Below, piece by piece: positions 26,462 through 34,998 of a stretch of 64,000 nt of DNA (the first letter of the stretch is position 1; every line of letters begins with the position of its first letter). The stretch is from JAJZAM01 sp027391075 (lineage in GTDB: Bacteria; Actinomycetota; Acidimicrobiia; Acidimicrobiales; Palsa-688). The position numbers were made by a program, and so were the translations under genes. The notes beneath the pieces are model-generated. The model was not told the DNA's origin and searched no databases. It worked only from the letters and a program-made list of their open reading frames with translations. Location of the stretch: NCBI GenBank assembly GCA_027391075.1, contig DAHYHI010000126.1, positions 5,913 through 69,912 on the forward strand, in the 5' to 3' direction.

Positions 26462-26704
26462 GTGGACACTAACTGGATGGTTGAAGGAAAATGTCGCGAC
26501 TTTCCCCCTGAGACCTTCTTCCCCAGCGACGGTGTTGGCGTAGAGGTGGCACGCAAGATCTGCGCAGACTGCACTGTGAAGTCCCCGTGCTTGGAATACG
26601 CCTTGGTCAATAGGATCGAGCACGGCGTCTGGGGCGGAGCTTCAGAGAGGGAGCGGCGACGCATAGCCCGTCAGAGGCGGGGCCTGCATCGCATCGGAGC
26701 CTAG
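26462..26704 (+). CDS. WhiB-family iron-sulfur transcription regulator
   Basis: An 80-residue WhiB-like protein. Four cysteines (11, 34, 37 and 43; C-x2-C-x5-C after the first) bind a [4Fe-4S] cluster; GVWGG is the turn motif and a basic tail (SERERRRIARQRR) follows. Such proteins act with the housekeeping sigma factor. The open frame extends upstream by 44 codons, but AGGAGGG with seven-base spacing fixes the GTG at 26462. Its sequence is closer to WhiB1-type than to the second copy at 28.2 kb. It faces tatA convergently. Confidence 0.93.
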   Translation: MDTNWMVEGKCRDFPPETFFPSDGVGVEVARKICADCTVKSPCLEYALVNRIEHGVWGGASERERRRIARQRRGLHRIGA

Positions 26705-26812
26705 CTCTTAAGTTCAGACCCGCTCTCGGTCGAGCTAGTCCCGCCCAATGGCGTATTAGGTCTGGCCTGCCAATCCGAGGGAGTGGCTAGCCGTCCGAAT
26801 TTGGTATCGATA

Positions 26813-26848
26813 CGGGCAGTTGCCGGCTGCCAGATGATGGACTGCCCG
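26813..26848. terminator. possible bidirectional hairpin between whiB and tatA
   Basis: CGGGCAGT and ACTGCCCG are 8-base perfect arms 20 bases apart, between two convergent genes. There is no T-run on either side, so it may be a weak terminator or an RNA-end structure. Confidence 0.4.
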
Positions 26849-26868
26849 GCGGGAGTTGGAGCTACTCG

Positions 26869-27237
26869 TTAGTTGCCGCTGGACTCGCGTCGGATCCGAT
26901 CCTCATGGGCCTTGAGCAGCTCGTCGAGCTGCGCTGGCGTCAAAGTCAGAGCTGCCTCTCCTGCAGCGCTTGGAGCGGCTTGCGCCTGCGAGGACTGCAC
27001 CACGGGGGGAGCTTGGACTACAGGGGGAGCTGTGGATGAGATAACTCCGGCCGCCGGAGGCAGCCCGCTAGAGTTTGCTCGCGCCTCGTCTTCGGCTTCG
27101 CTCTGGGCCTTTTTGAACTCTCGGCCAGCCAAGCCCACGTTGCGGGCGATCTTAGGAAGCTGCGCTCCCCCCACGAGAACGATCAAGGCCACGACGATCA
27201 CTATCAGGCCGTCTCCACCGAACACGTTTGCGATCAT
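26869..27237 (-). CDS. tatA: Sec-independent translocase subunit TatA
   Basis: About 122 residues: a short outside N-terminus, one membrane helix (GLIVIVVALIVLVGGAQLP), an amphipathic helix (KIARNVGLAGREFKKAQSE) and a disordered Ala/Pro/Val tail with a helical end. This is the TatA layout of the twin-arginine export pore. No tatB or tatC is near. The frame extends upstream, but TACAGT six bases before the ATG at 27237 gives the normal MIANVFGG start and looks leaderless. It is divergent from the formiminotransferase gene. Confidence 0.9.
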   Translation of the reverse strand: MIANVFGGDGLIVIVVALIVLVGGAQLPKIARNVGLAGREFKKAQSEAEDEARANSSGLPPAAGVISSTAPPVVQAPPVVQSSQAQAAPSAAGEAALTLTPAQLDELLKAHEDRIRRESSGN

Positions 27238-27307
27238 GTAACAACTGTACCCCCGCCACCTTGCTACTTTCGACGGGCATCGGGACACTGCGTATGGATT
27301 GTCGATA

Positions 27308-28219
27308 ATGGGTCACGAAACCCTCTTCGAATGCGTCGTCAACGTCAGCGAGGGCCGCGACCTCGACGTGGTCGACTACATAGGCCGAGCGGGCGGAAGG
27401 TGCCTCCTAGACGTGCACTCTGATCGATACCACAACCGGTCTGTGTTCACGTTGGCGGGGCCACGTAACCTCTTGGCCGGCGCCGTCCAGGGCGTTGCGT
27501 CAGCCACCTTGAACCGAGTCGATATAACCAAGCACAGCGGAGTCCACCCGCGAATAGGAGCTTTGGACGTCGTCCCTTTTGTCGATCTCACAGCTGTGTT
27601 AGGTCGCGTTGGACAGACCAGTCAGGTCCGCACGTCAGGGTCTACATCTCCGCTCGAACCAGGTAAGACTAGCCCAGAAGCCTGCACAGAGCGGGACCGC
27701 TTCGCGATCTGGGCCGCAGAGAACCTGAGCTTGCCTTGCTTTCTCTACGGCGACGAACGGTCCTTGCCAGAGGTCCGTCGCGGCGCTTGGAGGGGGTTCA
27801 TGCCAGACGCGGGTCCGCCCCGTCCACACCCTACGGCCGGAGCGGTGGCGGTAGGGTGCCGGCCTGCTCTGGTTGCATACAACGTGTGGCTCGCTGATGC
27901 GGACCTCGACACTGCCAAAGCGATCGCAGCGTCTCTCAGGTCACCTGAAGTAAAGGCGCTGGGGCTCCAAGTTGGTGAGTCTGCCCAGGTCTCGTGCAAC
28001 CTCGTCCGCCCGTTCTTACGGGGCCCAAGCTTCGTCTATGACGCCGTGGCCACTCTGGCGCCTGTGTCGAGCGCAGAGTTGGTCGGGTTGATACCTCGCA
28101 AAGTCCTGAGAACCCAATCGCGCTCACGATGGCAGGAATTGGACCTCTCGGAGGAGAAGACGATCGAGGCCCGCCTCGAAGAGGCGGGCCTCGATGGGGG
28201 AAGGTTCGAACTGTACTGA
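27308..28219 (+). CDS. ftcD: glutamate formimidoyltransferase
   Basis: About 303 residues, only the N-terminal transferase half of the FTCD enzyme; no cyclodeaminase half follows. It would move the formimino or formyl group between glutamate and tetrahydrofolate. VVNVSEGRD at the start, HSGVHPRIGALDVVPFVDL with the catalytic histidine at about 76-94, and the Asp-rich ADADLDTAKAIAASLR support it. No histidine-degradation genes are near. The ATG at 27308 was preferred to a TTG at 27299. The last part contains a 15-base perfect inverted repeat. Confidence 0.85.
   Translation: MGHETLFECVVNVSEGRDLDVVDYIGRAGGRCLLDVHSDRYHNRSVFTLAGPRNLLAGAVQGVASATLNRVDITKHSGVHPRIGALDVVPFVDLTAVLGRVGQTSQVRTSGSTSPLEPGKTSPEACTERDRFAIWAAENLSLPCFLYGDERSLPEVRRGAWRGFMPDAGPPRPHPTAGAVAVGCRPALVAYNVWLADADLDTAKAIAASLRSPEVKALGLQVGESAQVSCNLVRPFLRGPSFVYDAVATLAPVSSAELVGLIPRKVLRTQSRSRWQELDLSEEKTIEARLEEAGLDGGRFELY
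28163..28195. repeat. 15-bp perfect inverted repeat in the 3' end of ftcD
   Basis: ATCGAGGCCCGCCTC and GAGGCGGGCCTCGAT flank the trinucleotide GAA. The hairpin lies inside codons 22 bases before the stop, close to the convergent whiB2 gene, and could shape the mRNA end. Confidence 0.6.
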
Positions 28220-28229
28220 CATCTCAGCA

Positions 28230-28550
28230 TCAGCCAGCTACGGCAGCCTTGGCCTCCAAGGTTCGACGTCGACGGATCTTGCGGCGCTCCCGCTCGCTCA
28301 AGCCGCCCCAAATGCCAAACTTCTCTCCGTAGCTGACTGCATACTCGAGACACTCCTCACGAACCACGCAACCGCGACAAACCTCTTTAGCCTCTCGAGT
28401 GGAACTTCCCCGCTCCGGGAAGAAAAGATCTGGGTCGACGCCCATACAGTTCGCCTTACGCTGCCAGGACGGATGGGGTCCGCCAATCAGATTGACTATG
28501 TTGCTGACCACTGTCTCCTCGATTTCCGGCGCCCTAGGGTTGTGCAACAT
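28230..28550 (-). CDS. whiB2: WhiB2/WhmD-type regulator
   Basis: A 106-residue WhiB protein. Cysteines 35, 58, 61 and 67 (C-x2-C-x5-C after the first) bind the cluster; FGIWGG is at 78-83 and a basic tail (RERRKIRRRRT) follows. CMGVDPDLFFPERG and STREAKEVCRGC fit the WhiB2/WhmD branch, which governs septation and growth. The frame starts at 28565, but GAAGG eight bases before the ATG at 28550 is the best ribosome site. It converges on ftcD; the leader to the left of it (28551-28684) contains an eight-T run that is unusual here. Confidence 0.9.
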   Translation of the reverse strand: MLHNPRAPEIEETVVSNIVNLIGGPHPSWQRKANCMGVDPDLFFPERGSSTREAKEVCRGCVVREECLEYAVSYGEKFGIWGGLSERERRKIRRRRTLEAKAAVAG

Positions 28551-28684
28551 GCAGAGGACCTTCAACCACTCCCCTGCACGTAACTACACCACTGTAATAC
28601 TGTTCGATCCGGAAGAAGATATCAAGATTTTCGTCCGATTTTTTTTCTCCGGTCGCCTTCGATCGGTGATCGTGGCGACTCCGT

Positions 28685-29344
28685 CTAGGAGGTAAGGATC
28701 GACTTGACCGCGTCCTCGGCGCCCTCAGCGACGAGGACGATCACCTCGTCGCCAGCTGCCAAGACGATGTCACCGCGCGGCACCACCACACGGCGGCTGC
28801 GCACCACGGCGACGACGCTTGAATCCCTCGGCATACCCAGATCGGCTATCGCGCGATCGACGGCAGGCGAGGAGGCGTCGAGGGTCACTTCTACCAAGCC
28901 GGCGCGGCCGTCTGCGAGGCTCATCAGCGGGACCAAGGTCCCCACCGACAGAGCCTCTTCGACCAGTGCAGTCATAAGGTGCGGCGTCGAAACTGCCACG
29001 TCGACCCCCCACGTCTCGTTGAACAACCAGATGTTCTTGGGATGGTTAACCCTGGCGATCACTCTCGGAACGGCGAACTCCTGTTTGGACAACAAGGAGA
29101 CCACCAGGTTGTCTTCGTCGTCTCCCGTGCACGCTACGACGACGTCCGCCGAGTCGAACTCAGCCTGAGACAGGACGCTAACTTCGCAGGCGTCGCCCGG
29201 CACCCACCTCCAGCCTGTCTGGCCCGCCTGGCGGCTGACGACTGCGTCGTCGACCTCGACGATCAGGACCTCGTGGCCGTTACGCGACAGGTCGCGAGCG
29301 ATGGAACGACCTACCACCCCTCCACCGGCGATTGAGACTTTCAT
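28685..29344 (-). CDS. TrkA-type potassium channel regulator, copy 2
   Basis: About 219 residues: an N-terminal Rossmann RCK domain (MKVSIAGGGVVGRSIARDL, VEVDD) binding NAD(H) or ATP, then a TrkA-C domain from about residue 135. These proteins gate a Trk/Ktr potassium transporter; no transporter gene is in the window. Its ATG overlaps the stop of its partner by four bases (ATGA). The open frame runs upstream to 29599, but the extra part is another gene's shadow. Confidence 0.9.
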   Translation of the reverse strand: MKVSIAGGGVVGRSIARDLSRNGHEVLIVEVDDAVVSRQAGQTGWRWVPGDACEVSVLSQAEFDSADVVVACTGDDEDNLVVSLLSKQEFAVPRVIARVNHPKNIWLFNETWGVDVAVSTPHLMTALVEEALSVGTLVPLMSLADGRAGLVEVTLDASSPAVDRAIADLGMPRDSSVVAVVRSRRVVVPRGDIVLAAGDEVIVLVAEGAEDAVKSILTS

Positions 29345-30012
29345 CGCCCACCTTTGGCGACTGCGCCCGACATCAACAGTGCCCTCATTTCGTTGATGTG
29401 CTCTGTGCACACTGCCATATGGACGATGTCTCCTTCTTGGCCGACCAAACCCGGCTTCACAAGTTGGGACAGGACCCCCCTCGTGACTAGAACAGGCCTC
29501 CACTTGTCTCCTGCCGCCAGTTCGGCGACGGGCTTGCCGCAGTGAGCTTCGGGTAGCGGGACTTCGACCAGGTTCACGGTCCCCGTCGGGTCGGTCCACT
29601 CAGAACTGACCTCGCCCGGTATGAGTCGCCTGGCCACCTGATCGACGGTCCAGCTGACTGTCGCCACCGTTGGGATACCAAGTCGTTGGTATATCGCGGC
29701 CCTGCGGGGATCGTAGATCCTTGCCACGACGTTGCTGACTTCGAAGCATTCCCGGGCTATACGGGCAGTCAGTATGTTCGTGTTGTCCCCGCTCGTAACG
29801 GCCGCAACCGCCCCGGCACGCTCGATCCCAGCTCTGCGAAGGTCGTCTTGATCGAAGCCGAACCCGACCACCTGTTCGCAATCCCACTCAGAGGAAAGGC
29901 GTCGAAAAGCGACCGGGTTCTTGTCGAGGACCGCTACCGTGTGATCCTCCCTGCGAAGCCTGCCGGCGAGCTCGCTTCCTACCCGGCCGCAGCCGACGAC
30001 AATGACGTGCAC
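29341..30012 (-). CDS. TrkA-type potassium channel regulator, copy 1
   Basis: A 223-residue RCK protein: MHVIVVGCGRVGSELAGRL nucleotide fold, conserved Asp (VLDKNP) and a TrkA-C domain (residues about 140-220). It is the first of a tandem pair, as with the CeoB/CeoC pair of mycobacteria; the two are probably made together. TAAGCT six bases before the GTG at 30012 and no ribosome site indicate a leaderless start. Confidence 0.9.
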   Translation of the reverse strand: MHVIVVGCGRVGSELAGRLRREDHTVAVLDKNPVAFRRLSSEWDCEQVVGFGFDQDDLRRAGIERAGAVAAVTSGDNTNILTARIARECFEVSNVVARIYDPRRAAIYQRLGIPTVATVSWTVDQVARRLIPGEVSSEWTDPTGTVNLVEVPLPEAHCGKPVAELAAGDKWRPVLVTRGVLSQLVKPGLVGQEGDIVHMAVCTEHINEMRALLMSGAVAKGGR

Positions 30013-30122
30013 CTGCCAAGCTTAAGCGAGATCCGACTTGGCGGCGAACTCGTGACGCTCGCCAGGCGCAAGGGCTCTCGGGTTTCAAGTCTTCGGGGAA
30101 ACCTATTCCCCCGGTCGTCGGA

Positions 30123-32126
30123 TCAGGCGCTGCGACGCTGGACCCGCTTGTGCTCCAAGAAGTCGACAAGTACGTAGCTGCCGAGGCTCTCAGGGGTTGT
30201 GTAGAAGGCTCGGCCCCCGTTGATTTGGGTCATCTTCTCTACGAAGCTACGCAGGTAGCCCGTTGCGTCGAGCATGAACGTGTTCAGTCGAATCCCATCT
30301 CGGGTCAGCCTCGCCACCTCCTGGAGGGTGACCCTCACAGTCTCGGGAGTCGGCGGGTAGTCGAAGAACGGTTCGCCGTTCGCAAGTATGTGCGCCGTCG
30401 GCTCGCCGTCGGTGATCATGATCACCTGCTTGGTACCTGACTTTCCCGACAGCATCCGCCTGGCGAGGATCAGGGCGTGCTGCATATTCGTCCCGTAGGT
30501 ATAGTCCCAAGAGACCTCGGGTAGCGAGCTGGCTTTCAACTCCCTTGCCAGTTCGCCGAAGCCGACCATGCCGAGGAAGTCACGCGGGTACTGGCCGCTG
30601 ATCAGTGACTGCAGAGCCATAGCCACTTTCTTAGCCGCCAGGAAATTCCCCCTCATCGGCATCGACAGCGAAAGGTCGATCGCCAAAACCGTCGAGGACG
30701 ATGTCACGGTCTCCGTCTGATCCACTTCGAAATCATCAGGCTCGAGGCGGACCGGCAGCCCCGAGCCCCCACGGCGCAGAGCGTTACGGACGGTTCTCTC
30801 TATCGAGAGGTTGAACGGGTCGCCCCACTCGTACGGCTTGGTCTCGAAGGTCCGCTCGTGGCCGACTCCGAGACGCTGTACCTGATGACCTCCAGTGCGG
30901 TCCTTCATAACCTTCGAGAACAGTTCGGACAGCGCATTACGGCCGATCTTGCGCAAGCCGCGCGGGGTGAGCTCCAAGCGTCCCCCTTTGGTGTCCATGA
31001 GACCCGCCTCGGCCAACTGGCGTGCTATGCGAGCGAGCTGCTCCAACGATCGTGCCGCGTCGTCGCCGACTAGTTCCCTCGCCTTGTCGATATCCACCTC
31101 GGCTAGGGCACCCGGGTTGGAGGCGGTGGTAAGCATCGACTCCAGACTGTCGAGGTCGCCGAGGTTGTTGAGCACCGAGGCGGCTTCGGTCAGGCCCAGC
31201 GGATCTCCCCCGCTGAAGCTGTAACCCCCCTCCCATCCTGCTCCGGGAAACGCTCCCCGCAGGTTTCCTCTCAGCCGTTCCACTTGCCACTTGAGATCTA
31301 GATCCTCCAGCAGTGCGTCCGACAGACGCTGCAACTCTGCCCTTTGGTCAGGAGTCATCGAGTTGAGCAACTGGGACATTGCCGCCATCTGGCGCGCCAT
31401 CCCTTCGAGCAGTTCGTCAAGGCTCGCTGGGTTGCCTGGGAACATGTCGCCGAACCGGGCCATGAAGTCCTCGAACGCGCCAGAGGTATCCCGGCCCGCC
31501 GCGCGCGCTTCGATCATCTGGTTGAGATGGTCGAACATTTCCCTCATCCGCTGCAGCGACTCAGGAGACATGTCCGACATCGCCTCGGACATCTGGTTGA
31601 ACTGGCTCTGAAGAACCTGGGACCGTAGTTCCTCGACGAGCTCCTCAAAGCTCTGATGCGCAGAGGAGCTCGTCCAGTCGTAGTCTTGAAGGGAGCGGAT
31701 CTGACCTGCCAGGTCAGGGGGTAGAAGGTCCAAAGCGATCGACCGCTCAGCGATAGCTTCGTCGCTCACGCCTGCTCTGCGTTGGTCTCCGGAGCCTTCC
31801 GCCTGCTCGCGAGCTGCGTCGAGTGACCTCCTCTCGGCGTCTACGATCTCTCTTAGCCTCTCAGCCACCTCGGAGAACGGCTCCCCGAGGTCGTGCTTTT
31901 CAAGCAGCTCGGCTTTGCGCTCCCGCAGCTTTTGGAGGATGTCGCGTAGCCCCTCCACCCGGCGACCATTTCGATCGGTGAAGCCACGTTGGAGAAGTCT
32001 GTGCAGCGCTTGATTCAAGTCGCCGTGGAAAAGCAAATCGTCGGTGAGCTGAGCGAACACGTCGTCAGCGTCGAAGTCGAACCCGGTCTGGGTTCCGTCC
32101 CAACGAGAGTAGGTGAATCCGGCCAC
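30123..32126 (-). CDS. VWA-domain protein partnered with a MoxR-type ATPase
   Basis: A 667-residue cytoplasmic protein. A long helical region with Met-rich coiled segments (residues about 60-440) is followed by a von Willebrand A domain near 480-640 with MIDAS residues D-L-S-L-S (VLAIDLSLSM), the later Thr in YGTNMQHA and Asp in MITDGEP. It fits the MoxR-VWA chaperone type, in which the ATPase and the VWA protein remodel or insert metal into a partner. The ATPase gene lies six bases upstream; the partner is unknown. Confidence 0.85.
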   Translation of the reverse strand: MAGFTYSRWDGTQTGFDFDADDVFAQLTDDLLFHGDLNQALHRLLQRGFTDRNGRRVEGLRDILQKLRERKAELLEKHDLGEPFSEVAERLREIVDAERRSLDAAREQAEGSGDQRRAGVSDEAIAERSIALDLLPPDLAGQIRSLQDYDWTSSSAHQSFEELVEELRSQVLQSQFNQMSEAMSDMSPESLQRMREMFDHLNQMIEARAAGRDTSGAFEDFMARFGDMFPGNPASLDELLEGMARQMAAMSQLLNSMTPDQRAELQRLSDALLEDLDLKWQVERLRGNLRGAFPGAGWEGGYSFSGGDPLGLTEAASVLNNLGDLDSLESMLTTASNPGALAEVDIDKARELVGDDAARSLEQLARIARQLAEAGLMDTKGGRLELTPRGLRKIGRNALSELFSKVMKDRTGGHQVQRLGVGHERTFETKPYEWGDPFNLSIERTVRNALRRGGSGLPVRLEPDDFEVDQTETVTSSSTVLAIDLSLSMPMRGNFLAAKKVAMALQSLISGQYPRDFLGMVGFGELARELKASSLPEVSWDYTYGTNMQHALILARRMLSGKSGTKQVIMITDGEPTAHILANGEPFFDYPPTPETVRVTLQEVARLTRDGIRLNTFMLDATGYLRSFVEKMTQINGGRAFYTTPESLGSYVLVDFLEHKRVQRRSA

Positions 32127-32132
32127 CGCCAG

Positions 32133-33542
32133 CTACCGGGCCCTGTAGAGGGAACGGGAGCCAGACTGGTCCTTGTTGAGCCGCTTCGTTAGGTGCATCC
32201 CTTCCAAGACGAACTCCACCCCCGAGGCTATTACCGAAGGCGACTCGCTGCCGGCTATGGAGCCTATTGACGCGACAGCTTCCCGAAGGCCGGGGAACTC
32301 ACCAAGGGTCTCCACGAGGTCCGAGGCCGTCACGTCGTCACCGCTGTGGAGCACCCTCCCGCCTTCGAAGTCGGCACCCACGGCCTTGAGCTTGTCGGCT
32401 GGCACCGACGAACGGAACACGCCTATCACCGCTTGGGCGATGAGCGCTTCCACTACGTGGTTCTCACGACTGTCGTCGATGGAGTCCAACTCCACCTTCC
32501 CGAGTGTCGACGCAGCCAGAGACTCGAGGTCTGCGATCCGAGGGGCCGCGTCCGGCTCTCCGAGACGCAAGGCTCTGCGTAGGGAGCTCGCCACCATGAT
32601 CTCTTGGTTTGCGACGCTCAACCGTACCGAGACGCCCGACCGCTGGTTGATGTGGGGACTCTGACGTGCCAGATGCGTCAACGTCGCCACGACCTCGGAC
32701 ATGAACTGGGGGACCTTCAAGACTACGCCCGGCAGGTCCGCCTTGGTCGCCTCCTGCTCGACGACGGCCATCTCCGCCTCCACGTCCAGCGGATAGTGCG
32801 TTCGGATCTGTGACCCGAAACGGTCTTTCAGCGGCGTAATGATCCGGCCGCGGTTTGTGTAATCCTCCGGGTTGGCGGAAGCCACCAGCAAGATGTCGAG
32901 AGGGAGCCTGATCTTGTACCCCCGAACCTGTATGTCGCGCTCTTCGAGCACGTTGAGCAGGCCAACTTGGATTCGCTCAGCCAGATCTGGCAGTTCGTTT
33001 ACCGCGAAGATCCCCCGGTTCGTGCGCGGAACAAGCCCGTAGTGCAAAGTGAGCTCGTCGGAGAGGTACCGGCCTTCGGCAACTCGAATCGGGTCCACTT
33101 CGCCGATCAGGTCCGCGATAGATGTATCGGGCGTCGCGAGCTTCTCGCCGAGACGCTCGTCCCTGTGAACCCATGCGATCGGACAGTCGTCTGCCTGCTC
33201 GGCGACGAGGTCTCTTGCGTACCTAGACACCGGACGGTAGGGATCATCGAGGATCTCTGAGCCCGCCACGATAGGAATCCACTCGTCCAGCAGCCCAGTA
33301 AGGGACCGTATCATCCTGGTCTTCGCCTGGCCGCGCTCGCCGAGAAAGATCACGTCGTGGCCTGCGAGAAGGGCGTTCTCAAGCTGTGGCAGGACGGTGT
33401 CCTCGTATCCGACTAGGCCGCTGACGATTTGCCCGCCAGAGCGGAGACGAGCTGCGACGTTACGGCGAATCTCTTCCTTGACAGGGACGGACTGCCATCC
33501 GCTTCGCCTTAGCCCTCCGAGTGTTACCGGCCTGGATGTCAT
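32133..33542 (-). CDS. MoxR/Mg-chelatase-like AAA+ ATPase
   Basis: About 469 residues. Walker A is GERGQAKT and the Walker B region is GIFAVNELPDL, with Asn where most AAA+ proteins have Asp; I think this is usual in this family. Sensor blocks include ASANPEDYTNRGRII. A long C-terminal helical lid follows. Predicted partner: the VWA protein just downstream. The frame runs to 33572, but TAGCTT seven bases before the ATG at 33542 supports a leaderless start there. Confidence 0.87.
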   Translation of the reverse strand: MTSRPVTLGGLRRSGWQSVPVKEEIRRNVAARLRSGGQIVSGLVGYEDTVLPQLENALLAGHDVIFLGERGQAKTRMIRSLTGLLDEWIPIVAGSEILDDPYRPVSRYARDLVAEQADDCPIAWVHRDERLGEKLATPDTSIADLIGEVDPIRVAEGRYLSDELTLHYGLVPRTNRGIFAVNELPDLAERIQVGLLNVLEERDIQVRGYKIRLPLDILLVASANPEDYTNRGRIITPLKDRFGSQIRTHYPLDVEAEMAVVEQEATKADLPGVVLKVPQFMSEVVATLTHLARQSPHINQRSGVSVRLSVANQEIMVASSLRRALRLGEPDAAPRIADLESLAASTLGKVELDSIDDSRENHVVEALIAQAVIGVFRSSVPADKLKAVGADFEGGRVLHSGDDVTASDLVETLGEFPGLREAVASIGSIAGSESPSVIASGVEFVLEGMHLTKRLNKDQSGSRSLYRAR

Positions 33543-33619
33543 GGGGTCCAAGCTACCCCTACCAAGAGGCAATCATGTCAGCGCGTCCCCGGCATGGCCC
33601 GACGTGTGTCCAGGGGCGC

Positions 33620-34159
33620 TCAGCCCGTGTACGAGGATGCCGCCAAACGCCGCCGGCGGTGGAACGACAGCCTGGCAAAGATTGACTCCCGGGCCTTGGG
33701 CTTCTTGGCTTTCGGCTTGGTCGGCGCGTCGGGGCGCAGGCCAGCCGGCTTGTACGCGCGATGATCTAACTCTGGGGTAGCCATCCTGCTCAGTTTCCGC
33801 CGCGCCTGGGACGCGATCAGGGCCCTGTCTGCCCTCGACATTCCGAACAGCACTCCGATCATCTCGCGAGTCTGGGCGGAAGCCACTTCGAGGCGTAGAG
33901 CCGGCATCCCCTCGGTGACGGTAGCTGTCAAGACGGTCAGCATCTCCAAGCTGAGCGTCAAACCGTCCCGGACGCCGTCGGTCGGAGTCAGGTCTCCGTC
34001 GTGGTAGGAGGAGTAGATCCGCTGGATCTCCCGGCACAAACCTAGGCTGAAAGCGACGTCATCCTCTTCCACCAGCTTGAAGCCGTGAGCCTCGACCATC
34101 GGTTCTAGGGACTTTGGCTCGCTTAGCTGTAGCACTTGGCTGTCTCCGAAATCACTCAT
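33620..34159 (-). CDS. unrecognised helical protein
   Basis: A 179-residue protein with no recognised family. The first 130 residues look mostly alpha-helical (FSLGLCREIQRIYSSYH, GLTLSLEMLTVLTATVTEG, REMIGVLFGMSRADRALIASQARRKL); the tail is rich in Lys/Arg/Pro (PTKPKAKKPKARES). No membrane segment or signal peptide is visible. It follows rsfS at a 94-base gap on the same strand, so a link to ribosome or growth control is only positional. Confidence 0.55.
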   Translation of the reverse strand: MSDFGDSQVLQLSEPKSLEPMVEAHGFKLVEEDDVAFSLGLCREIQRIYSSYHDGDLTPTDGVRDGLTLSLEMLTVLTATVTEGMPALRLEVASAQTREMIGVLFGMSRADRALIASQARRKLSRMATPELDHRAYKPAGLRPDAPTKPKAKKPKARESIFARLSFHRRRRLAASSYTG

Positions 34160-34253
34160 GCCTCTGTCGTTGTAGGGCGGGGCCCGTAACGGACGGAGCT
34201 ACCCACTGCGAGGTCTTTCGGCTTCTATGAGGCTCGCCTTGAGGCCAAAGCCG

Positions 34254-34643
34254 TCAAGACGAGCTTACGGCGGCTCCAGTCGGGGCCCAATCCCAGGTCT
34301 CGGAGTCCGACCACAGCCCATCTAGCTGGTAGAAGTCCCGAGCCTCCTCGAGCATGGCATGCACCACAAACGCTCCGAAGTCCATAAGAACCCACCGGGC
34401 GTCGGCGAGCCCTTCGACGCTAATGGGCCCGCCGCCTCCGAACTCCTTCACCCGCTCTTCGACAGCGTCGGCTATCGTGCGGACCTGTCTGGAACTGGTG
34501 GCACTGGTTATGACGAACGCATCGGCAATTCCAAGGGACTTCCCCACCCCGAGGACCACGGTGGATTCACCGCCCTTCTCGTAGCACGCCTTCGCCGCTT
34601 CAAGGCACAGCTGCCTAACGGTCGGACCTTCCAAAACTCTCAC
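34254..34643 (-). CDS. rsfS: ribosomal silencing factor RsfS
   Basis: A 129-residue RsfS (YbeB/Iojap), which binds ribosomal protein L14 and blocks 50S-30S joining in starvation. VVLGVGKSLGIADAFVITSATSSRQVRTIADAVEE is the conserved core, and GLADARWVLMDFGAFVVHAMLEEARDFY the second. TACGGT six bases before the GTG and no ribosome site suggest a leaderless start. Four bases separate it from the small membrane protein gene, which in turn overlaps nadD. Confidence 0.93.
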   Translation of the reverse strand: MRVLEGPTVRQLCLEAAKACYEKGGESTVVLGVGKSLGIADAFVITSATSSRQVRTIADAVEERVKEFGGGGPISVEGLADARWVLMDFGAFVVHAMLEEARDFYQLDGLWSDSETWDWAPTGAAVSSS

Positions 34644-34647
34644 CTCT

Positions 34648-34998
34648 CTACCGTAGGGCTTGCGACGCTAAGTTCAGCGTCAGGGAGTGATTCAAGCCCG
34701 TGTGAGCGGGGTGGGTTCCTCCCGACCCGGATGGGCTGTCGAGCCACTGCAGTCCGAGAATCACGACTGTCGCCGTCAGCAAGGCGACGAGCACTACCAA
34801 GACCGCCATCATCTCCCTGAAGCGGCGTCGGCGCCGACGGCGGCGCGCTGAGCGGACGCCGATCTTGGGTTGGTCGACGCCGGATCTAGCGCTCAGGGAC
34901 TTGGCTGTTTCGGTCGGTGCAGGCCTGCGCGTCGAAGGCTCCGTCCGCATGCCACTGAGAGCTCGCTGCGATAGCAAGTCACGGCGAACCGTCAGCAT
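34648..34998 (-). CDS. single-pass membrane protein with arginine tract, between nadD and rsfS
   Basis: About 116 residues: a disordered Arg/Thr/Pro-rich N-terminus, a run of eight arginines, a membrane helix (MMAVLVVLVALLTATVVILGLQWL) and a short outside tail. The arginine run before the helix fits a positive-inside anchor. No family is known. The ATG overlaps the nadD stop by seven bases after GGAGGGG. Other actinobacteria often place a LytR/CpsA-type gene at this spot; this one is much smaller. Confidence 0.6.
   Translation of the reverse strand: MLTVRRDLLSQRALSGMRTEPSTRRPAPTETAKSLSARSGVDQPKIGVRSARRRRRRRRFREMMAVLVVLVALLTATVVILGLQWLDSPSGSGGTHPAHTGLNHSLTLNLASQALR

Noticed and set aside
29345..29599. 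N-terminal extension of the second TrkA protein
   Set aside because: It lies inside the coding sequence of the first TrkA gene and has a different composition; ATGA coupling marks the real start.
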